From: Primula veris
Taxonomy: Eukaryota > Streptophyta > Magnoliopsida > Ericales > Primulaceae
Length of the DNA: 64,000 nucleotides
Direction: 5' to 3'
Assembly: GCA_963682055.1 (NCBI GenBank)
Contig: OY821744.1
Coordinates: forward strand, 31,038,967 to 31,102,966
Positions 26,185-37,166 of the stretch are shown piece by piece. Position numbers and translations under genes: made by a program. Below the pieces are notes generated by a model. That model was not told the DNA's origin. It was given only the letters and a program-made list of their open reading frames with translations, and ran no database searches. The stretch's first letter is position 1; each line of letters starts with the position of its first letter.

Positions 26185-26419
26185 TTTTCTTCGTTTTTAT
26201 TTAATTGTCCACTACGAAATTACGTGCAATTTTGATTAGTTAAGAATTTGTATCAAAATTATCGGAATAAATTTTTTTAAAAGTTTATCATATAGTTCAA
26301 ATGTTAAATTTTATGATTACATTTTGAAAAAATTAATTTCGACAATTTTGATACAAGTTATAAGCCGATAAAAATTGTATATAGTTTCGCAGTGCACAGT
26401 TAAATGAAAACGGAGAGAG
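26185..26419. mobile_element. Stowaway-like MITE, copy 1 (235 bp)
   Basis: Inverted ends of roughly 50 bases: the start reads CTTCGTTTTTATTTAATTG and the end is its complement, AAATGAAAACGGAGAGAG. TA flanks lie at 26183-26184 and 26420-26421. The same element in better shape is at 61322-61558. Stowaway elements have CTCCCTCCGT-type termini and TA duplications. The left terminus here is degraded. Confidence 0.75.
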
Positions 26420-26421
26420 TA

Positions 26422-27073
26422 TATCAATTTGAATAGCTTTTCCCAAGAGTGTTTTTAAATTAAATATTGAATTTTAACTTAATCGGCACAAAACGTAAAA
26501 TCTATAGACTATAAAATGACCACGTTGTGGCTCTAGCTATACTACTAGCTACTTTGCTAGTTGTCTGGAAACTTAGATTTTTGTTTGAAAACTACAACAC
26601 TAGATATATTCGTCACCTGCTTTATAACCCTAACAATATATCTCTATGTTAATAAATTGATATTCCCATTAGTTGATAACCCAACTGCATTATAACCATG
26701 ACACATTTCCATCATGTAAGCTATTTGGAATTGCCATGTAATTATCCCCCTGGAAAGTTTAAGAAGCACATAATTTCTCCTCCAAGTATCCATAACAGCA
26801 CAAAACATTTAATAAAAATAAAATAAAAACGGTTTTTTTTACTACTTAGGGCTTGAGCTAGCATGTTCCTTTTAACTTTTCATCTCATCCCTTGGTTCAT
26901 AATATATTTTCACGTAATTAGCTGACAACTTAGTGTCTGAATTTTGTAAAAGAATTAACAATATTAGTCTTGTTTAAGTGTAACTGTTTTAGTCATGCGA
27001 TTATAAAGCGTACACGTACGTCTCTCTAACATTAGATTATTTATGAATGTCGTGTTAGCAGCTAAATTAAAAT
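26422..27073. other. intergenic, nothing recognised
   Basis: AT-rich, no open frame or element ends seen up to the left target duplication of the older LINE. Confidence 0.45.
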
Positions 27074-27136
27074 AACTACTTTTTATAATATTTGTGATTT
27101 AATTGACTTGGTAAGTGTTAGTTTTTATCACATTTT

Positions 27137-27260
27137 CAGAAAGCAAAATCAGATGGCGGATGGCCTTGCCAAGATTGGATCTAAAGGCACGGATATGACA
27201 ATTTATTCTCCTAGCCATTTACCCAAAAAGGTGTATGCTTTTTATAAATTAGACCAATAG
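27137..27260 (+). pseudogene. RNase H C-terminal remnant of older LINE
   Basis: The frame reads NQMADGLAKIGSKGTDMTIY and ends in TAG. The NxxADxLAKxG pattern is the C-terminal part of the plant LINE RNase H domain. Everything upstream was never copied (5' truncation), so it is non-functional. Confidence 0.75.
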
Positions 27261-27718
27261 GAAACGCCTTATTTTAGGGAAAAAAACCTTTTGTGTTTGA
27301 TTCGCTTATGAGGATCCTGTTCTGAAGCATCCTTATCATTTAAATTGCTGCTAAGCGGATTGCTGCTGCTTGATGATCATTTAAATTGACTTTAAGATGT
27401 TTTATGATTCCCAAGAAGAATTAATGTTTCTGAAGTGGTTTTTATAACACTTGGTTGTATTTAGTTTGATTGATATTTATTCCTGCTATTGAGATTTTTG
27501 TTGCTAAGCAATGTCTTATACTATGTCTCTTTTGAGCAAATTTTGGTAGTCATTTTATCGCTCTTTTGATCACTTTGATCAGGTGTTATAAGGGGTGATA
27601 TAAGGTGTGGAGATAACAAACACATATTTGTATGTGTAGCTTAACTACCCCAAAAAAGCAGTTTCTAGAGAGAGAAATAGAGAGACGACTAGGGTGAATA
27701 ACCCTAGCCGCCGCAGCT

Positions 27719-29135
27719 ATGATAGACCCAAAATCATCCTCACCGGTCAGAGATGAAGCTAATAATATAAAACGCAATCCCCAATGTATGTCTCCAGATC
27801 CTCCCTCAACAAAATCTTTTGCATCTATAGTAAGTTAACAGCAAAAGAAACCTACAATAACGTTGAAAGAAGTAGGCAGTTATAAAGGTGAACCTTTAAT
27901 CAATTTCTCTATGGAAGACGTTAAACAACTTTTGGAACCTTTTAAGTATACAATAGTAGGGAAATTCACGCATGGTAGACCAGAAGTGGAAGTTATAAGG
28001 AAGGTGTTTGGAAAGCTTGACCTAAAAGCAAACTATAATATTGGTGTATTAGACCATAAACACATATTGATTAGGTGTTTTCATGAAGAAGATTTTGTCA
28101 GAATTTGGCTCAAAAAAATCTGGTATATAGAGCACTACCCTATGCGTGTCTTTAAGTGGACATATGACTTTGATCCAGACTTTGAAACCCCTGTTGCACC
28201 AGTCTGGATTAATCTACCAAAATTACCTATACATTTGTATAATAATTCTAGTATTTTCTCTATAGCAAGAGCTTTTGGAAAACCTTTAAGGGTGGATGAA
28301 CCTAATTCAAAGCTAACAAGACCTAGTTTAGCAAGAATTTGTGTTGAGGTAGATCTTAGTGAGGAGCTGGTTGAAAGGGTTAGAATTGGGTATGGTGAGA
28401 ATAATGAGGTGGGGTTCTGACAGTATTGTGAGTATGAAGACCTACCTAACTACTGCAGTTTTTGTTACAAACAAGACCACGCTATCAATTTATGCAAATT
28501 TAAGAAGGCAAAAGAAGAAAGCAAAAAGGAAGAAACAAAGGAAATAAAGGAGATAAACAGAAAAAATACAAGTGGAAATTGGAATAGTAAGATTTATAGA
28601 AAGAAAGAAAGTACCAAAGATTGGGTAGCAAGAACTTTTCAAATAGGCAAAGAAGATCCAAAAGAAGCTAAAAAAAGGTCCCAGTAAGTTTCTAGGCTCC
28701 ACAACAGCAGTTCCTACAAAAGATAGGGTAAGTATTGATGAAAAAGTTAGAGAAGAAGATATAGAAGAAGAAAATATCTGTGATACTATTCAAGATAAAG
28801 ATATAATAAATGAAAATGAAGAAGGAAATCTTTACTCAACCAAGCAGCATGACCAGGAGCTAACTCTGCTCAATTTTAACAATGAAAAGAGAAATCAAGT
28901 GCATAGCAAAATTATGGTAATCACTGAAATAGTGGAGTTTGAAGAAGAAAGGGAAGACAGCATTATTGTATCTTCTAAAGAATCTGAAGAAATGGAAAAA
29001 GAGGAAAACTGGGAAGAAAGTTTTTCTAAAAGCCAGAAAAAGAAATTACATAAAAAAGAAAAAGCCAAAATGCAACAAAAACAAATGAGTTTAAGATCTT
29101 CTTCTAATGTGGGGAAAAGGAAAAGGTATAATTAA
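27719..29135 (+). pseudogene. LINE ORF1 (DUF4283 and CCHC zinc knuckle), broken
   Basis: The ATG at 27719 is in frame with the long DUF4283 block (27863-28417) once a TAA at 27836-27838 is ignored. A second stop, TGA at 28418-28420, stands where the family usually has Trp. The frame then continues into a CCHC knuckle (28453-28495, C-x2-C-x4-H-x4-C: CSFCYKQDHAINLC). A frameshift in a 7-A run (28670-28676) moves the acidic/basic tail into another frame, which ends at TAA 29133-29135. Known role: ORF1 proteins of plant L1 elements bind the element RNA. The three lesions abolish full-length protein. Confidence 0.85.
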
Positions 29136-32100
29136 TGATTACATCCTTAATTTGGAATGTTAGAGGGTTGGGTAATGTAGCAACCTCTAGAAGAATAAAA
29201 AAGTTATGTTTGGTGAATAAAATTACAACTCTTGTTTGTATAGAACTTATGGTGGGTAGTGAAAAACTAGAAAGGTACAGGATGAAGTTTGGTTTTGATT
29301 ATGCTTTGGGTCATGAGGAAAACAAGATCTGGATATTTTATAATGAAGGCATGGAAATGAAGATTGTGAGGCAAATGAATCAATGTATGCATATGGAAAT
29401 TAAATGGCAGAATAAAGCTATTTTTTTATCTCTGGTGTATGCAAAGTGTACCAGGGGAGAGAGGATGGCTCTATGGGATTTTCTGAAGCAAAACTATACT
29501 CAAAGGCCTGGGTTTATAACAGGGGATTTCAACACAGTTTCTAAAGAAGAAGACAAAGTAGGAGGTCTGCCTATAAATATCAGAGCTGCTAATGATTATC
29601 TAAATTGCATGGATGGTATAGGGGTTACAGAAATAAAATCTAGTGGTTCTAAGTTTACTTGGTGGAACAAAAGAAGTGGAGATGGAACTATATTTGAGAG
29701 AATTGATAAGGTCTGCATGAATAATGCTGGATCCAATTTATTTTCTAATGTTCTTCTGGAACATTTAAGTAAAACTAATTCTGACCATAGTCCACTTTTA
29801 CGTACTCTAAAATCAGAGGTAGATACTAATCCAAGAAGGTTTATTTTTCAACAATTTTGGACTAAACATCAAGAGTTTCTCAAAATTGTCAGTGGGAACT
29901 GGTCTTTGTTTACAAAAGGGAATGCCTTATATTCTCTGTCTAATAATTTAAAAAATCTTAAAAAAGTTCTTATAGTGTGGAATAAAAAAATACCTTTGGG
30001 AACATTTTTCAGCAAGTGATTGATGCTGAAGATGAGTCTTTAAGGGTGGAAAAATTGTTTGAAGATGATCCAAGCCCTGCAAATAGAAGTGTGTTAATGG
30101 AAACAAAAGCAAATCTAATTTATAGAATGAAAATAGAAGAGGAGTTCTGGGCTCAAAAAGCTAATCTTAAATGGGCTAAAGAAGGGGATGCCAATACAAA
30201 ATTCTTCCATAGTGTAGTTAGAAAGAGAAGAAAAAAAAGTATAATTTTCTCTATTACAGATTTCAAAGGTGATTTATTATTAGACAAGAAGGAGATTCAA
30301 GATGAAGCAGTCAGATTTTTTAGAAGTCTACTTGCTGCTAACAGTATACCTATGAGCTATGTTTACAAGAGTTTGGAGTGTGTTCCAAGGGTTACTACTG
30401 AAGACAACAATGATTTTCTTATTCAAGAGCCCACCTATGAAGAAATCAAAAGGGCTGTATGGGATTTAAACAAGAACAGTGCACCAGGTATTGATGGTTT
30501 CAATGGCCATTTCTTTACAGTTTGTTGGGACATTATCAGTAAAGACATAATTCAAGTTGTTTTACAGTTTTTCTCTGGAACTATATTGCCAAAAGTCATG
30601 ACCACCACTGTCATAGCCCTTATTCCCAAAACAAATGACCCAATTACTTTTGCTGATTTTAGACCTATAAGTCTATGTACATTTTTCAATAAAGTGATTT
30701 CCAAAATCATGAGTACTCGTTTATCCAATATATTGCCTAATATTATTTCAGAAAATCAAAGTGGTTTTGTAAAAAGGAGAGATATAACTGACAATATTCT
30801 TCTCTCACAAGAATTCATCTCAAATCTGGATAATAAAAGCAGTGGAAGTAGTCTAGCTTTAAAGCTGGATATGAAAAAAGTCTATGATAAAGTTTCTTGG
30901 CATTTTTTAGTTTCTACTCTAAGGAAAATGGGTTTTTCAGAAATATGGATAGACAGAGTTTGGAGACTTATCTCAGAGAATTGTGTTACTGTCATGGTGA
31001 ATGGAGCTACTGCTGGGTTCTTCTCCCCAACAAATGGTTTGAGGCAAGGAGACTCTCTGTCTTCAAGCCTTTTTATTATATGTTCTGTAGTCCTGTCCAG
31101 AAATTTGAATTTTTTAGTTCACAATAAAAGATGGAAAGGTTTTAAAGCTCCAATTGGAAGCCCTATTATAACACATTTAGCTTTTGCAGATGATTGCATC
31201 ATTTTTACAGATGCTAATACAAGTTCAGTTAAATGTGTGAAAAGTGTACTGGATATGTATAACAAGGACTCTGGCCAAGAAATTAGTTATGACAAGAGTT
31301 TTGCATATATTTCCAAAGGTGTGAGCCAAATTCAAAAGGATACAGTGAGCAAACTATTAGGTATTAGGTGTAAAAAACCACCTTTTACTTATTTGGGTTG
31401 TAAAATCCATTCTGGAAGAAAGAAATGCATCATATTTCATGATTTGATTCTAAAGATCAGGAAGAAGTTATCTGGGTGGAAAGTTCAGTACTTAAATATG
31501 GGGGGTAAATTGATTCTTATTAAGCATGTGCTTAGTTCAATACCTATATATACATTAGCAGCTATGTTTCCCCCTTTACAGGTTATTAAAGATATAGAAA
31601 AAAATACTGGCTACTTTTCTGTGGGGGGAAAAAGATGGAAAGAACAAACACCATTGGGTAAAATGGGAGAAAATTTGCAGAACTGAGGAAGAAGGTGGAT
31701 TGGGTATAAAAAGTATTAAAAAAATTGCTGATACATTTTCTATGAAGTTGTGGTAGAAATTTAGAACCTCTAAATCATTGTGGGCTACTTTCATGAAAGC
31801 TAAATACTGCAAAAATGTTCATCATATGGAGGCTAAAGTGAGAAAAGGGAATAATACATGGAGGAGAATGCAATCAATTATGGGAAAAGCAGAAGAAAAT
31901 ATGCAATGGCTAGTAGGAGAGGGGAATGTTTCTGTTAATTTGGACAATTGGTTGGGTACAGGAAGTATTAATGATGATAGTATCCCAAATGGCTTACAAT
32001 TAAAAGAGTTGATGCAAAATGGCATTTGGGATAGTCAAAAAATTACAGAGGTAATTCCAAATCATCTTATACATCTGTTTAAAGAGGATTTCAAAGCTAA

Positions 32101-33229
32101 CAAATATGGAATAGATGAACTAGTATGGAATAAGGAGACCTTGGGAAATTTTTCTTATAAGTCAGCTTGGGAAATTACAAGAACAAAAAATGAATCTAGT
32201 TGGTTTAACAAGTATAAATGGGACAAAGATTTACCTAAGAAAATCACGTGTTTTGTTTGGAAGCTCTTCAACAAATCTCTGTCTCTTGATTCTGCAGTAA
32301 GAAAATTTGGTATTCAATTAGCATCAAAGTGTGAATGTTGTGGTGTAAAAGAAGAAACCAGTGAACATCTATTTAGTTCAGGGAAAATAGCAAAAGAAGT
32401 GTGGTCCTATTTTGATGGTTTAATGGGAATTATTAATACTAATATTAGTGTTAAAGGAAGGTTTCTAAAGTGGTGGACAGCTTCAAGAAGTGAAAAAAAT
32501 GGAATTAATTCCTTTTTGCAAAAGGTCTTACCTTCTGCTATTGTTTGGGAGATTTGGAAAGCAATGTGTAATTACAAGTACAACAACAGGAAAATGAAAA
32601 CTTCTGATATTTGCTCCCAAGTGACTAATTTTCTGTATTTAGTTTTCACTAATAATAAAAAATTCCCAAAAAAGTGGAAATTGAATGATCCTTGTATTAA
32701 AGAAAAGGCTGGTCACAAGAAGGTCTCTATAGTGAAATGGTTAAATCCTCTACTTGGGTATATGAAAATAAACACTGATGGGTGTTATAAATCTTCATCA
32801 AATTCTAGTGGAGTGGGTGGCTTAGTAAGAGACTCTACAGGTAATTTTATATATGGTTTTCAAGCTAAGGTAACAAGTAAATCAGCTATTGAATCAGAAG
32901 CACAAGCTATTCTATTTTTCCTACAATTATCAAATATGAGATCATTTATTTTGGAAACTGATTCGCTTCAACTGGTTAATATAATTACTCTAAAGACAGC
33001 ATCTCCATGGCAAATAAGATCTATAATAGATGAAATTAAAGATAAATTAAAGGTCAAAGATTACCAGATAAGGCATGTTGTGAGGGAGACAAATAGCGCA
33101 GCAGATCATCTAGCTAATTGTGGCAGTCATGAAGGCTTCAAAGAATTTTTTAAGAAAGAGGATTTATCTAAACAGCTGAGGAATATAATCGAGTGGGAAA
33201 TTAAAGGTCTCCCTAATTTGAGGTTTTAA
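29135..33229 (+). pseudogene. LINE ORF2 (endonuclease-RT-zf-RVT-RNase H), broken
   Basis: Begins at ATG 29135, sharing its A with the ORF1 stop (TAATG). An AP-like endonuclease occupies the first ~230 codons (SLIWNVRGLG, ITGDFNTV, SDHSPLL). It shifts frame near 29984-30000, where a 7-A run lies. Reverse transcriptase follows at 30016-31600 (FRPISLC, LRQGDSL, LAFADDC). A second frameshift is an extra A in the run at 31598-31604. The frame then passes a TAG at 31754-31756 (after TTGTGG) into zf-RVT (CECCGVKEETSEHLF) and RNase H type I (NTDGCYKSS, ESEAQA, ETDSLQL, AADHLANCG), ending at 33229. Known role: nicking and reverse transcription at the target. Inactive here. Confidence 0.88.
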
Positions 33230-33871
33230 TGGGCGAAAATGGTACAATATAGTTTGAGGAAGATGAAGAAATTTTTCTCTTTTGGTAGGTAAGCAGGAGA
33301 GCATCTCTCTCTAAAGTGACGAGAATGGAAGGGTTTTTGGGGATCTTCCTACACGTGTTACTGTGGATAGTGTTATTACACAGTCCAGTGACTTTTTCTG
33401 GTCCAAAGATTTCGTTTATTGTCGATACAGTCCATTTATTTGTAAAAGTTATCTGATTTTAGAGTTAAGTTTATTATTTGTAATTTAGTGCCACATTTGT
33501 GGTGCGATTTTGTTATTTTTATCATTAATCAATAAAATGTGAGATTCTACCCACAACTTATATAAAAAAATAAATAATAATAAGGTGTGGAGATATAAGG
33601 AGAAAAGAGTGTTTAAAATGGACGCAAATTTTGCTCTTTTAGAGTTCAAGGTTAAAGATATTGTTTAGCCTCTTTTCTCCTCTTATAGTAGTGGATGAGC
33701 CTATTCTGATGTAATTCAGTTTGTGCATTATGTATTCGTTTTCTTACCGGACTTTAGCCGGATGGCCAACACGGGGGCCTGACCCATGTTAAAACTACTG
33801 TTATTGTTCTATTCTAATAACAATGGTCCTTTATTCAAAAAAAAAAAAAAAACTACTTTTTATAATATTTT

Positions 33872-34876
33872 AAATTTGTTTGATTCTCATATACACCTAG
33901 ATTTTTTTTTTTACAGAACTTGAAGTTAACGTTTATACTACAGCCAAGCTAATTCAAAACAGACATCTTTTATAGTATTAGTTTTTACTAATGTAAATAT
34001 TTTCCTTGTCTTTTAAAGTAGATGAATAAAGCATAAATGATACTCTCCTGGTAAACGTGCATTACTTTACGGTTAATTAATGTGAAATAATTAAGTAGTA
34101 CGACCTGTAACTGCATAATATACTTATTAATCGAGTTTTGTGTTGCATCTTATTCGAAATCCCTTTAATTTACCTTAAATGATTCATTCTCGTATTTTGG
34201 AGTTTCTATATTAGAGTGTTCATCAAGTCATTAAGTACAATAATGCAATCGCCCTTTTTTTCAGAAAAATTATTAATAAAACAGAGGGTTCCCCTCTAAC
34301 TTATATAAATAAAAAAGTACAATAATGCAATAAACTTGAATTTGTGGACTCTATTTTCTAGTGGTGACTTTATTTTTACAACTATACATTTAAATTTCTT
34401 AATTTTGAGTTTTCTTTAAACTAATAAAAGCTTTATACTGTAGCAAGAAAAGCATATATAGGCTTAGGTTGGGTAAGGTAGGTACACTAGTTAATATATC
34501 AACCTAAGGTCTAATTAGAATTGGGATAAACTATGGCCTCCTGGCCTAGGTTGGATTGAGGGGTTGGGTGATTTATTATAGCCACATTTATGATAACTGA
34601 TTCTTTTAATTAGCCAACCTTGATAACAATGTATTTGCCTTAGATGACAACTACGACCATCTAGAAAAAAGAGAGTACTTATTAATTACCCAAACCAATA
34701 ACCAATTCTTTGTAACTAACTATTTTGTTTAAAGTCTCATTTTCAGCACCGAAGAGAATTAATTGAGAAACCAAATTTGAAACCATTTTTCGTAGCTTTG
34801 TTTATAATTTATAAGACATTCCATTACAGTGTAGAGAGTTCTCAAATTTCCTCCACACTAGATTTTTGGTCATTTT
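33872..34876. other. intergenic, nothing recognised
   Basis: AT-rich DNA between the LINE nest and the putative solo LTR. No frame or element ends identified. Confidence 0.45.
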
Positions 34877-36175
34877 TGTTGGAAAAACCATGTTGAACAT
34901 GGTTTTTTTCGAATGGTCACATGATCATATTTGAGTCAATATTTCAAGCGACAACCGTTGTCTTTTGACACCATACTCAAGACGATTGAGTAGATGGTAT
35001 GACAAGGTTCGTAACGGTATGTCGCATGACATATTCGGAGAATGAGAGTGAATGAAAACTGGCGTCAAACATTAAGATTGAGAAAGAAGAAATCTTTTAA
35101 TGCTGAAAAATGGGTTTAATGATGATAACTCATTGGGAATTGTGTCACATTGAAAAATAAAGAGTCATTTTTACAATATATATACAAAGCTACCTCATGT
35201 GGGTATTAAGTTGTGTGTCCACATACACATGTGGGTATTAAGTTGTGTGTCCACATACACATGTGGGTATTAAGTGTGTACCACACACGCGTGCTCTCGG
35301 GCCGCGGAGCCGCGGGGCTCGAGGAATGTCTCGGGTCAAGTCCCAAGACTGAAAAGGGAGTTTTGTATAAATAACAGGAGTGGTCCTAAAAGTTTCCAGC
35401 AAGTTGTAACTGATGCAATAAATGATGATTATTACAGAGTGAATACTGCAGTTTCGAAATTCGAAAACCGACATTATTAAATTGTGACGTTATTGCTGAG
35501 TTACTCAGCTGAGCTTATATATAGTCAGCTCCCCCCACATCAGAAACACGCATTCTGAAATCAAACACAGCACCATACATCTCTCTAAACATACAACAAC
35601 ATTACATTTTAGTCAGAGAGAGCCATCTATCAACAACTCGACCTTGACTCGTCGCCAGTTTCTGACGAGTCATCCGAGATGTTGTAACTTGAGATCGAAG
35701 CGCCATCACGAACACAAACCTTAAAGATGGTCAGACAAATATCGGTTAAGGGCATACTGTTAAACAGTAGCCTCGTCTTTTCTTTTTCCTGTATTTCAAT
35801 TTTTTTCTTTTCAGTAATTTCATTTATGTATTTTTCATTCCAGTACCTTTTTTTTTATGTAATTACATTCCAGTACCTTCAATTCTGTAATTTCTATTAT
35901 GTCCTTTTTCTTTTCTGTAATTTCTATTATGTTCTGTAATTTACTTTTCAGTTATGTAATTTCTTTTATTTACAGAAATAGTCCAGCAGTTTAGTTTTAT
36001 ACTATTCTGTCTGACAGTTTCGTTTAATTACAAACCAGTCCAGCAATTTAATAACTTATATTATTCTGTCTGGAATTTTATTTAATTGTATTTACATTCT
36101 GTAAGTGTCGGAATTTTGTAATATAGTCATATTCCATTATAGAAATAAAATTGTTTATTTTTTTCAGTCCTTGCA
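34877..36175 (+). mobile_element. probable solo LTR (copia-like), about 1.3 kb
   Basis: Starts TGTTGGAAAAACC and has an LTR-like order. There is a CACATTGAAAAATAAAGAG block near 35148, then a 32-bp direct repeat (35198-35275), a GC-rich patch (35290-35340), a TATA-like TATATATAG near 35516, and a T-rich U5-like tail. A CA at 36174-36175 is the best right end. Flanks (ATTTT and TTTTT) match at 4 of 5, so the right boundary is uncertain. No internal coding region follows. It lies about 1 kb upstream of the ABCG transporter in the same orientation. Confidence 0.45.
35198..35275. repeat. 32-bp direct repeat, ~2.4 copies
   Basis: The unit ATGTGGGTATTAAGTTGTGT plus GTCCACATACAC occurs twice in full and a third time in part. 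Confidence 0.9.
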
Positions 36176-37024
36176 TTTTTAATTTTTTTTTTTACCTACA
36201 CCAAAACTAACAACTTTAATATCAAAATTATACTTATTGTAGGTTTTTCTTGAAACAAATGAAGAAAAATGAAATATTTGGGATCAAACCGATTGCTAAT
36301 ACTGCAACAGCTATATCGTCTTTATTATTGCTTCATGAAAAAAAACAGTATAATGTTCCCGTTGTTCAAAAAAATGAACGGTTTTCCGTTTCGACTGTGA
36401 ATACATCATGTTAACACAGGAGTAAACTTGGATCATGTCGTAGTTTAACTTATAATAACTCAAAATTACTGTTTACATCGTTATGATTAGAAGATTTTCC
36501 ACGCTTATTTTACTCTCTAAAATTATTCGTATATAGCTTGTCACTTGTTACTCTCGGACATGTAAAACCAAAATTGCCAACAATTCTTTTCTAATTGTTC
36601 CAACTTGAATGAAATTCTTTTTGATTAATAATGATAGTCGCTACCTTATTTATCGATTGGACATATTCAGGATACCATGCATGTATGTCAAAGTCTGGGT
36701 GGATAATACCTACAGTAGATAGTTTTACGTGATAATCCACATTCTGCCACCATGAAAATTTAACAGTGAACACAAATTGTTGTTAGCGGTGTAAAAGTCT
36801 AATAGTTAGGCAGTATCAATATATACTCGGAACAATAAATATTCATTTCCAAAAGCAATTCAAGTACTTTCTGTGAATAATTATTTGCAGCTCAATAAAA
36901 ACTGTCTAATAATTTTCCCTGCCCGATTGAACTCCAATAAGTTACATTTAATTCTTTATTATGTTCAGATGTAGCATTAATAAGCTAGGCTATATTTTCA
37001 AAAAAAAAAAAACTAGGCTACAGC
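36176..37024. other. upstream region of the ABCG transporter
   Basis: AT-rich, no coding frame. Presumed promoter sequence; no specific cis-element is claimed beyond the TATA box. Confidence 0.4.
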
Positions 37025-37033
37025 TATATATAA
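37025..37033 (+). promoter_or_regulatory. putative TATA box of ABCG/PDR gene
   Basis: TATATATAA lies 134 bases upstream of the start codon, consistent with a ~100-base leader. Positional inference. Confidence 0.55.
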
Positions 37034-37166
37034 CCACATTTTATTGAGCTAAGCCTTGCAGATACAAACACCATGTTCATAACCAATTCTTTGTAAACTC
37101 AAAGGCTTTGGGGCCTTAAGTTTCTTTTTCATCTGTTTTAAAACTTGATTTTCAGAATCTGTTTTA

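Larger units (their letters stand above)
27616..33580 (+). mobile_element. full-length L1-type LINE (5.97 kb), nested
   Basis: Flanked by a perfect 15-bp target duplication TAAGGTGTGGAGATA (27601-27615 and 33581-33595). It contains a ~100-bp 5' UTR, ORF1 (DUF4283 plus CCHC), ORF2 (endonuclease, reverse transcriptase, zf-RVT, RNase H), a 3' UTR of ~350 bases and an A-rich tail (AAAAAAATAAATAATAA). It is complete in structure but inactive: two in-frame stops plus one frameshift in ORF1, two frameshifts plus one stop in ORF2. It sits in the 3' UTR of the older LINE in the same orientation. Confidence 0.92.
27094..33851 (+). mobile_element. older 5'-truncated LINE, split by a younger LINE
   Basis: Flanked by a perfect 20-bp target duplication (27074-27093 and 33852-33871, AACTACTTTTTATAATATTT). 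The left part encodes only the last ~40 residues of a LINE RNase H domain (QNQMADGLAKIG..., stop at 27258-27260), then 3' UTR to 27615. The 3' UTR resumes at 33596, includes CGGACTTTAGCCGGATGGCC near 33750, and ends in a poly(A) run (~33838-33851). 5' truncation plus poly(A) plus a long duplication is typical of target-primed reverse transcription. The intervening 27616-33595 is the younger LINE and its duplicated site. Confidence 0.85.

Noticed and set aside
28410..28430. Frameshift in LINE ORF1 before the zinc knuckle
   Set aside because: The knuckle is in the same frame as the DUF4283 block. The break is a TGA stop, not a shift.
35238..35480. Overlapping frames on both strands in the GC-richer patch
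   Set aside because: Short, unrelated to known proteins, and inside the putative LTR.
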